64,000 nucleotides of DNA, from NCBI GenBank assembly GCA_027605045.1, contig JAQFWX010000042.1, positions 62,001 through 126,000 of the forward strand, in the 5' to 3' direction. The translations under genes and the position numbers were made by a program. Below are positions 55,695-64,000 of the stretch, one piece after another. Each line of letters opens with the position of its first letter. The stretch's first letter is position 1. Under the pieces are notes generated by a model. That model saw nothing but the letters and a program-made list of their open reading frames with translations. It had not been told where the DNA came from and made no database searches. Origin of the DNA: Phallus indusiatus (taxonomy: Eukaryota > Basidiomycota > Agaricomycetes > Phallales > Phallaceae).

Positions 55695-57749
55695 ATGGAC
55701 TTCGTCCTCTCATCAAGTGAAAGTGGAGCTTTCTTACCTGAGCCGCTAACGTTGGTGACGAGTCTGGAGCCTGTCAGCGAAGAAGCCCAAACTCCAAGTC
55801 AGGTCACGACGTTTCAACCGTTAGTAGCTGGGCAGGAGTATGATTATGCGGATAAGTTTCCGGAAGGAGGCAGACAAGCTTGGGCTACCGTTTTTGCTAG
55901 GTGAGGATACCGTGCTTATGTGGTTGATTTTAAGTTGAGTTAATGGACGAGTAGTTTTTGCATGGTTTTTTTAACGCAAGGGACAATATATTCATTTGGA
56001 GTTTTTCAGGACTATTACACCGTAAGATGTGCTTTTACTTTGTATCAGCCTTTCTCTCCAGCTAATTGTCTCGATTATAGAGAGTATACCTCAACAACCA
56101 CAGTCCTTCCAAAATAGCATGGATAGGCAGCACCCAAGTTTTTTTGGTTTTCTTTCTTGGACTCCCCACTGGCAAAGCTTTCGACGAAGGATATCTAAGG
56201 CCTCTACTCCTCACTGGTTCTGCAATTTACATCTTCTCGTCAGTTTTCCTGGTCATCTTTCGATTTCATTTTTTATTCATAAACACTCAATAGGTATTTT
56301 ATGCTGTCCTTCGCTAAGCCACACCATTTTTATCAAGTCTTCCTTGCACAAGGAGTAGGTGTTGGATTAGGAATGGGGCTGATATATGTACCGGCTATAT
56401 CGATATGTTTTCACTACTTCAAACGTCGAAGAGCTTTGGCAGCAGGGATAGCTTCGCTGGGCAAGTGTTATGCGCTCTATATATATTCATCAGAATCATC
56501 TTGATCATTATTCTAGGTGCAGCCATCGGCGCCATAGTCCAAACAATAGGCTTGAACCAATTTTTCGATGGGCGAGTAGGATTTGCTTGGGGTATCAGGC
56601 ATGGGCTTAATTTGATTGTTAATTATAGATACTAACACACGTTATAGAATCATTTCCTTCATCTCCTTGATCCTATTCATAATTGGAAACCTTTTGATGC
56701 GACCTCGACTTCCTCCTAGGAAATTAAGAAAGTATAACCTTCCAAACCCTGATGTAAAGAAAGTAGCTACAGACGTTCCTTTTCTTGTGGCTATAATGGC
56801 GTATGTTAGCGACCTTCTCATTTTTCACCCCTTTTCCCCATTTTTATCTTCCTCTAGGTCTTCTCTTTTAATCTTTGCCGTATACTTTCCACGTGTGTTT
56901 ATCGTCTGGAATCACTTCATTTATTTTGACCATAACATCCGAATAGTCTTCTACGTTCAGTTATTTGCAGTTCTTCATGGAATATCAACTGATCTAGCTT
57001 TTTACTCGGTAAGTTCGTGTTTTTCTATGTCGAGGAGTCTTTCCTTATTGTTCAATCAGATTACCATTATGAACGGCGCGACTATAATAGGGAGAATTCT
57101 TATGGGGATTCTAGCCGACAAATATGGCGCTTTAAATAGTAAGAGTTCAATCAGAATACTCATAAATCAATTTAAGATGTCTTCGGAAAGTCGTGACTGG
57201 AGGGTCTGCTCTCTTGGGGATCGTCAGTCTTACTATGATAAAAGCGACTGATCAAAAAGGATTGGTGCTTTTTGCATTTTTTTATGGGATTCTCTCGGGC
57301 GGATGTGCGTTCAATGCATCCCAGCTGACATTCACTCATTCTTTGCCCAAATTTACAGGCCTATCTCTTGGTGGACCTACTGTATCTGCCTACGTGGAAA
57401 ATATAAGCGATCTTGGGTAAATCTTTGATCTGATCTAAATATTTTGGCTTACGCTTATTTATGTATGCTATTCGGATCTTTAGGTTTGCCTTTGGCTATT
57501 CATCTTTTCTTCAGAGCTTCTTTACTCTCGTCGCGGCTCCTGTGGCAGGACAAATCCTAGACGCTCCAGAATACAAATGGGACAGAACTACCGTTGTTGT
57601 TAGCGTACGTTTTATCGCTCTCTAAGTCTTCAAATGTTAGGATTGATTCAGTTTCACTTACCATAAAGATCATCATTTTTCTTGGATTCTTCTTCCTTCT
57701 CGTCTCTCGTGCAATGCTTTTGAAACGACGAAGAATTTGGTTAGTGTAA
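55695..57749 (+). CDS. MFS monocarboxylate-transporter-like protein, copy 2
   Basis: Exons: 55695-55900, 55952-56021, 56081-56238, 56294-56460, 56517-56598, 56648-56800, 56858-56892, 56947-57008, 57060-57138, 57191-57304, 57359-57416, 57484-57604, and a last exon ending at 57749. The first twelve close in frame to 435 codons. Marks are PEGGRQAWATVFA, SFGVFQDYYT, KIAWIGSTQVFLV, FAKPHHFYQVFLAQGVGVG, RPRLPPRK, LADKYGALN and APVAGQILD. The last exon encodes a final helix and RRRIWLV. Joining it needs a weak donor at 57609 or an indel, so the C-terminus is provisional. Introns 4 (56461-56516) and 5 (56599-56647) are GC-AG where copy 1 has GT-AG. Same family and presumed proton-coupled solute transport as copy 1. 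Confidence 0.85.
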
Positions 57750-59058
57750 GTTTTGTTGGCGTGAAATTTTATATTTGTTTCGAAAACAGTGTACAATTAG
57801 TCATTTTTCAAATTTATCAAAATGTAAGTCACATTTGGTGTAAGATTTATGCACTCATGGGCCATGAGGCCGACAGGCAATCCTAAGAAAGCACTAAAAT
57901 TGGCAGAATTTTTCTCCTTACTCATAAGTGCTCTGTAGGCGACAAGATGGCCAAATACCTTCTCCCTATCTTTCACATTATGTCCCTAAAAAGCTGCTAC
58001 CCCTTTGCGAGCGCGCTTTTGCTTGCGGAATCTGGATTCTGGGAGTGTACAATACTGTGAGTTCTCAGGCTCAAAAATTTCAGCGCTTGCGTCTGGGCTG
58101 TTGAAGAAGGGGTTTGGTTATATTGGCTCTAACTAAGGTCTAAAATTTAAGCCCCCAGGGAGGGCACTATGAAGCGAGCTCAAGCTGAAGTTTGAGGTGA
58201 GCGTACGCGACTAAGCTTAAAACTACACAGCTACAGGTGTTCACATGCGCTCACACTTCTTGGTGTTGACTCTACTTTCGACATGTTTAAAATGGGATAG
58301 GTCACGGGGAAATGCTCAGGGATGATGTAGATGGCAATGCTACTATTCGTCTTGATATGCGCCATCAGGAGGTAGGCAGAGTAAGTAAGGGAATCAGTGT
58401 TCGTGCGCTCAGAGGGGAATCATAAAGGAGAGCATAAAACTTCTTGCTATTGTAGTAGAAAAGGTGGTTTTTTATATACAGTTTGTAAATGCATGTTCCA
58501 GGAAAATGGAACTAAAAGGTGATTAGCAAGGTAAAAATACAAGAAATGTGAATTCCAAATAAAAGTGAAACGAAAGGGAGACAAAAGGTGAAAATAGAAA
58601 AGATAGCCTATTAGTACTTAGCCTCGGAACCAGTCTATGTATTACGTCACCTCCCATTTTGGACATTCAAAACGGGAGGTTTCTCTATACATATTAGACT
58701 GGTTCCGAGGCTAATTAGTACTCCGAAATCACCTAGCCGTAAGGAACGGCGCATATAGCCTTCGCTTACTAATCTCCTTGTAGCCTGTTCGCGAACTCAA
58801 CAGTCTGTGAACGTGAACGGTGGACCGAGTAATTTCATACTAGCAGTTGATGTTTGATGTGACCGAAATATGAAACTACTTATGTAAACACCTCATTTTT
58901 CACTGGGGTTTTGTAGGGTTTTGTGTGCGCACTTTAGCGTCGTGATTTTTTTTTTTCATTACCCGACATTCGTTTACTCGGCTGTAGCTGAATTTTGGGA
59001 GATACTCCAATAAGCGTTATATTGACAATATATATAATATATGTATATACAAAGAAAA
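57750..59058. other. convergent intergenic region with a MITE-like palindrome
   Basis: Lies between MFS copy 2 and the DUF6535 gene. Apart from the palindromic element at 58619-58713 and an AT-rich run near 59025-59052 (3' end of the DUF6535 gene), no gene or repeat is recognised. Confidence 0.5.
58619..58713. mobile_element. 95-bp palindromic MITE-like element with 9-bp target duplication
   Basis: Perfect 19-bp terminal inverted repeats (TAGCCTCGGAACCAGTCTA at 58619-58637; its reverse complement at 58695-58713) flank an interior that is itself partly palindromic (TGTAT/ATACA and CCTCCCATTTT/AAAACGGGAGG). The element is bordered on both sides by the direct repeat ATTAGTACT (58610-58618 and 58714-58722). 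A 9-bp duplication is characteristic of Mutator-like transposases, so a non-autonomous MULE derivative is the best guess. A foldback structure of other origin is possible. Confidence 0.75.
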
Positions 59059-62000
59059 TTATGATTTGGCCAGGGAAAGATACCCAAGTTTACAGTTTGC
59101 AACTGCTTCCTCTAATAGAACATCTATTTCTGCCAAGCGTTGACGGAGCTTAGATGCCGGAGCGGTTACCTCAATTTGTGCACGCTCTTCAGCGTCATGA
59201 TTCCTTTGAGTGATTTGGTTTCCATCGTTTGACTGAGGCTGGGAATAGGCTATTATTTTTCCAAACCAGCGCACAGATTCCTCAAGTTTCTGACGACGGT
59301 CTAAATGTTGCTCATACTGCGCCTCCTCGTTCATGATACCATGGAGACGATGTAAGTCTTGCGGATCAAGCTTTGACTTCACAGCGACCAGGAACATTCT
59401 GATTTTTGATGGATAAGCCATGAAATATATCCATAGTCTCACCAGGACAGACAGATTGTAGAAAGTCGGAAACAGAGGCGCATTTCGGTTCATTGACGTG
59501 AAGAGATCCCATAAACGCCAATGGATGTTTATCGAACTATCCGACTTGCAATTTCCCAAATTTTTGAGATATGCTGAAAGATTGGTTACAGCCTGAGCGT
59601 GGGGGTCAGCCGAGAGGATTGTGTGTAGACGTGTACAGTTCTTTGGCACGAGCAATAGTGCAAATATGGGAGATGTTAATTGTGAGAGCTTTGCATTGAG
59701 ATCTCGCGAACACCACTTGTATGCGGGAATGAGGTTGTCATATTCCCTGTTAAAGAATGTTTCACGCTCGTAGGCGCCCATTGTAACCCAAATCCTGTCG
59801 AAGCACTCTATTGCTCGATCTCTGATTGGTTCGGACATGATGGACCCGTCCCATGTATCCTTGCAGAAAATTTCGATGAAAAAGGTAAAGTAGTCCAAGC
59901 CTCTTGGTGAGATAGTGGCATTGGATTTGGGATCAAGCCAATCATAGAAGTGGTGAAACAGCAAGTCCAAGGTTTCTCGTCTCTGGTCCTCGTCGCCAAT
60001 GACCGGCTTTTTTGAGGTAAGGTTATAGTAGACAGAGACAAGGAGGTGATAGCGTGTTTCGAAGGGCCTAGAATGGTCAGGGTTGTCATGCCGGAAGTAA
60101 CGAAACAGGTAGTCAAACCTCCATTTCTGGAGTTCACTGGAAGAGACAGCGTGTGCCGGCGTGTCGTTTCTCCAAGAAAATATATTTTCTCCTTTGCAAG
60201 TGATTATGTGTTTGGCTACCTCAGCATCTCCAGACGCCCTTGCGAAAAAACAGCGCCACATGATCAACGGAACCTGGAAATCGACGTCCTTGATGATATC
60301 CCTCAGAACCTGGGTATATCTTTCATTTACGACATTCTCAGCGATGTCGGAATATTTTTTTAATTCCGCTTCATCCATCTGTCCTCTCAACTCCACATCC
60401 CGCACACCTCCTGTTGACGGATCCGGAAGGATTAGAGACCAGCAGTTGTATTCCCGGGACAAGAGATCGAAACACAACTCCTGACGAAAACACGCATTGG
60501 TCTTGCTGTTGGTCTTATTGGTTTCGCTGGCTTCCAAAATCCTCCAAAATTTGTCGATGATGTCAAGTTTGATTCCTTTGGTAACGTCTCGATGTATGAA
60601 TGCACACCGGGCAATAATGCGGTGAACGCTTGTCGCAGAGGAGGTATCATAAAGCCAATGAAGTGCATTCAAATCTAGGGAGGCCGCACTTGCGACAGCG
60701 TCCTTTATTTTCTCCTCTCTCCAGTCTTGGAATTTCGTAACGGTGGAAATGGAGCGCTTAAAGTTTCTTCGCGCCCGACTCCATATGGGGAAATCGCGAA
60801 TTATATAGATTTGTTGCAGTAGAATTAGGAATATAGGCTTCAGGTATGGTGAATCGTATAGGGAATCAAGCGGAATAACCGAGTCTAAAGCTTGACCGAC
60901 CCATAGCAAGAAAAAGAACGGTGCACCGATATAAATCGTGAGCGATGTCGTATATGGGCACCCCGGGAGCCAAATAGGCAATATCGCAGATACGAAATAT
61001 AAAGTATATGTGACGCCGGTAATAGCAACAATCGTCCAGGCAACTCGAATATCTAATGGAAATAACAGGATGATAATGCCTGTGAGGAACAGACCGACAG
61101 CGAGATGCAGGAGGACTGGCAAGAGATCAATGATCGCAGCGACCTTCCACAGTTTGAACCCTTGAAACCGAAACTGTCTGGCCCTCGCCCTTTCTCGTGG
61201 CGTTCCATGAATAGAAGACAGGTAATAATATAGCCATTGTTTGGAGAGGACAGCAAATAGTGCCGTGGACAACGTGATTGCCAAACTAGTGAACCATAAA
61301 CCATTCACTAGAAACGCATTTGTCGTCGGTGTGAATGGGGAAGTAGGGTCCAGGGTTGAACTAGGGATATTACTGATTGGTGTTCCGCTGATCTGTGCTC
61401 TTAGCAATTTTGTTGTTTCGAACAACAAAGATGCAGAAACTAGAGTGTTATCCTGCGCAAGACTTTGCGAAGCCTGGGAAACGAATGTGGTTATAACGCC
61501 AGAGAAAAGACCAGCCTAGTAAACGATAAGATTGAAAAATGATGGCACGCAAAACAAGCGTTCAAACATACAAATACCAGGAGAACATCTGCCGTCTCTT
61601 TCATTCCATCCACTTTTTCACGATCATAGGCAGAAGCTTCGTCGAGGTACGTCGACCAGACTCTGGCATCAGAAGCAAGTTCCTCTCCCGGCGGATCCGC
61701 GGGATATTTCTGTTCATAGTCGAACCGGTTATTTACTTTCATGTCCCAATTAGCGATTGCGATGAATAAAGATACCGACTACAACGTGCGATACTCACCA
61801 TCAGTTTTGGCTTTTTTCAGTCCAAAAAACTTCATCTGCAATGCCTTAATTTCTTCACCGTGTGATGATTTATATTCATTTTCTTATGAAGCACGTATGG
61901 TTAGCATCCATTTGTCTGGAAGATAAAAAAGAAATCTCTCACCAGGCGACTCGTGAGTTAGAAGCCGTAAAAGCTGAAGCTGTATCAGCTCATTTAACTT

Positions 62001-62207
62001 GGTCTCGTCGGGCTGTGATTTTTGCTCAGTCGGAGATAGTGCTGCAGTTTGAGTGGGCGGCGAGTTCTCGTCTTTAGGAACCCCCTCGACTCTTTGGGTG
62101 GCAGTAGAAATATTGGTTGGAGACCCATGCCCAGCACTTTCGCCGTCATTGTTCAAAACGGCTACTGGTTGCACTATGTTTTCATTCGATGTAGCTGATT
62201 CGGACAT
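59059..62207 (-). CDS. DUF6535-domain multi-pass membrane protein
   Basis: Four exons (62207-61943, 61882-61799, 61735-61572, 61515-59059) give 989 residues. An earlier in-frame ATG at 62240 would add 11. After a disordered N-terminus comes the DUF6535 signature: VWSTYLDEASAYDREKVDGM, then AGLFSGVITTFVSQASQSLA crossing the exon 3/4 border, SASLLFETTKLL, LVNGLWFTSLAITLSTALFAVLSKQWL and GTPRERARARQFRFQG. Four membrane helices fall in the N-terminal third; about 600 mostly helical cytosolic residues follow. The family is expanded in Agaricomycetes and has no assigned function. The intron placements are those that join the signature without stops. Confidence 0.93.
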
Positions 62208-64000
62208 AGCTATTCGATCGCAAGTCGGTGATAGCAGCATAGGATAGAATCGACAGAAAATGTTCAGGGAAAGGAGAGCTTGGATGTTGTGAACCAAAAG
62301 AAAATGCACAGCTGAACGCCTTTTATACATATACCCATTCCCATCTCTCTGGAATCGCGTGGACTTGAATTTGTAAGTGCATGTGAACATGCCCTGACTC
62401 GATTCATTACATAAAACAATAAGGAAAAAGTCAAGGATACCAGTTTACCAACACATTGTTCCCGCTCGTTTATTGACACCATTGTCAATTTTGTGTGAGC
62501 TTTTTGGGAGGGGTGACCTCACTTCTGAGAATTGCTGCTGTTCGACAACCACCTCAGGTTGGTACTGAGACAAAGTGACAAGTCAATAAATGAGCACATT
62601 AAATGCTTGCTTCAAACATGATGGTTCAATACGAAGGGAAACAAAATTTACATACCATATTACCATTTGCCAAAACGACGTTCACGGCTGTTTTCTCCTG
62701 AAAATATCGTTGAATTTAATATGCTTAAAAAAAAACTCATCTTCGGATTCTTAAAAATCCTATTCGTTCACGGTTTGTTTGTCGTTCCTGGTTTTAATGA
62801 GACATCCTGTTGGCACAAAAGTTTGAATTGCCAAGCTGTGAAAGAGCTAACTTCTAAGCTGAGCGTGCGGCGCTATAATCCGGTGGCGCTTTGACCGGAC
62901 TACTAGTAGAATAGAAAATCCGGCACGACACAGCTGACTTTACGGATTGCTTTTGTTTCAAAAATTAGACACATCAGAAACTAGACGAATGTTCAATGGA
63001 ATATATATTTACGGAGAGATAGACATAACGATGATCAGCTCTTTCTCAGCTTCATCTTCACCGGTGATTTCCATGTCACGAGAAGAACTAGGTCCAATAT
63101 AAGTATATTCGAACCAGTACCATCGTGATGTTACCTCAACGAAAGAGCAAGTAATTTACCAATACAGTTTGCTGGGCCACCTGAGTCTTGAGAAGGGGCG
63201 AGGATCTCGATGAATAACGTAGAATAACGTACGGAGGAACAATCATTGCCGTTCGAACTTGTGTTTCAAACACAAGGCCAGTAACAAAAATTTTTAAGTT
63301 CTGGAACTCCTACATATCTCCAATTAATTTCCCCTCCGCTATTTTTAGCCAAAGCCTTTTGCAACCTAGTGATAATTGTGAACGCAAAACTTCGTTCCTG
63401 ACACGATATATCAATACCCAAATTTCTGAAAGAACGAACATATGAGAAAATGAATACGAACATTATTGCATTCAACAGCCAGCGAGTAATTCCAGTCGGA
63501 TAGGAACATGCTCCGATGGTGGGAAATTCTTGTCAAACTCTTCTCGTAGGCGTCAAAGTGATCGGGATACAGAAATAATACATGATCTCAAGCATGGTCG
63601 AGGTCGCATTAGATTCCGCGACGATAGCGAGACCCACATTCGAGTTGACGATCTGTATTACTAGTGGTTTATCGTCATTGAGACTCATGCTGGCAGCCTT
63701 GAATTTTCATCAAATGTTTGGGAAGGATAGAGTTAGACGATGTAAGTACCAAGTGATGAATAAATTTCTCTTTGCAGCCATTTATGAGGTACGTTGTTGT
63801 GCTTGCTTTATGGCAAACTTGGTAAATGTTTCCAAATGTCTGTTGATTACGGGAAAGGAACGGGAGAATGTGGTGTCCCCAAGGAATCATTCGGGTAATT
63901 GTCGGTATTCTTTGCTAGGATTTTAGTTTCAAAGTTGGCTTGAAAAATAGTCTCTGACTCGTCTGAAGCCTTCAAGCTATTTATAATAGCTTCTTTGTCG
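62208..64000. other. intergenic to the right edge, no gene recognised
   Basis: The 5' flank of the DUF6535 gene, then 1.5 kb without a supportable gene. A frame at 63582-63926 has possible splice sites nearby (GTAAGTACC at 63738, an acceptor near 63778) but no recognisable motif. It might be an exon of a gene lying beyond the window. Confidence 0.5.

Noticed and set aside
57605..57651. A simple GTACGT donor at 57605 for the last intron of MFS copy 2
   Set aside because: No acceptor in the right phase joins it to the clear last exon (up to 57749). The weak donor at 57609 fits the phase but makes a 43-nt intron, so I left the end open.
63582..63926. 114-codon open frame near the right edge
   Set aside because: No recognisable motif; possible splice sites nearby are not enough to call a gene from this window.
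1..64000. CRISPR arrays, rRNA genes, operons, bacterial-type promoters
   Set aside because: None seen; the window is nuclear DNA of a fungus. I saw no convincing tRNA gene either, but cannot exclude an intron-containing one without a covariance search.

Overview
The window reads as a piece of a basidiomycete fungal genome, most likely an Agaricomycete. Every host gene is cut by many 45-72 nt introns, often with tiny exons. Several genes belong to families typical of mushrooms: a DUF6535 membrane protein, a two-domain glycoprotein-like membrane protein, and an FMP29/AIM9-type phosphotransferase. The repeats are Ty3/Gypsy chromodomain retrotransposons. No bacterial, viral or organellar features were seen. 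I built gene models by hand from splice sites, reading-frame closure and family motifs; exon coordinates are given in the evidence fields.

Layout from left to right: the 3' part of an FMP29-like phosphotransferase (1-1 kb); an uncharacterised two-exon gene (4-4.9 kb); a 31-exon ULS1-like SNF2/RING translocase (5.9-11.3 kb); a 12-exon Na+/H+ antiporter (13.3-15.6 kb); a 13-exon fungal ADAM metalloprotease on the minus strand (16.8-20.2 kb); a 21.9-kb nested retrotransposon block (22.0-43.9 kb); a degenerate MFS relic and an MFS monocarboxylate-transporter-like gene (44.2-47.4 kb); a CAP/PR-1 secreted protein, mitochondrial ClpP, BRL1/BRR6 and a single-pass membrane protein (48.3-54.5 kb); a second MFS paralogue (55.7-57.7 kb); a 95-bp palindromic MITE-like element (58.6 kb); and a DUF6535 gene (59.1-62.2 kb). 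The last 1.8 kb holds nothing I can name.

The retrotransposon block is a three-level nest, and each level has a perfect 5-bp target duplication. Element A (minus strand, 867-bp LTRs, CTTAT) carries an extra antisense gene between pol and its 3' LTR. That gene would encode a 446-residue protein with a coiled coil and a Zn2Cys6-spaced cysteine cluster. It is split by element B1 (plus strand, 397-bp LTRs, GAAAC), whose reverse transcriptase is in turn split by element B2 (minus strand, 397-bp LTRs, GAGCC). B2 looks complete. In both families, 11 nt inside the LTR, with a TATA motif about 33 nt upstream, are exactly complementary to 11 nt lying 2 nt past the 5' LTR. This is the arrangement of Tf1-type self-primed reverse transcription.

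Other notable points are 6-nt micro-exons in the ADAM gene (supplying the third zinc-binding His) and in clpP (supplying Met-Gln), and four GC-AG introns, two of which sit exactly where the paralogous transporter gene has GT-AG introns.
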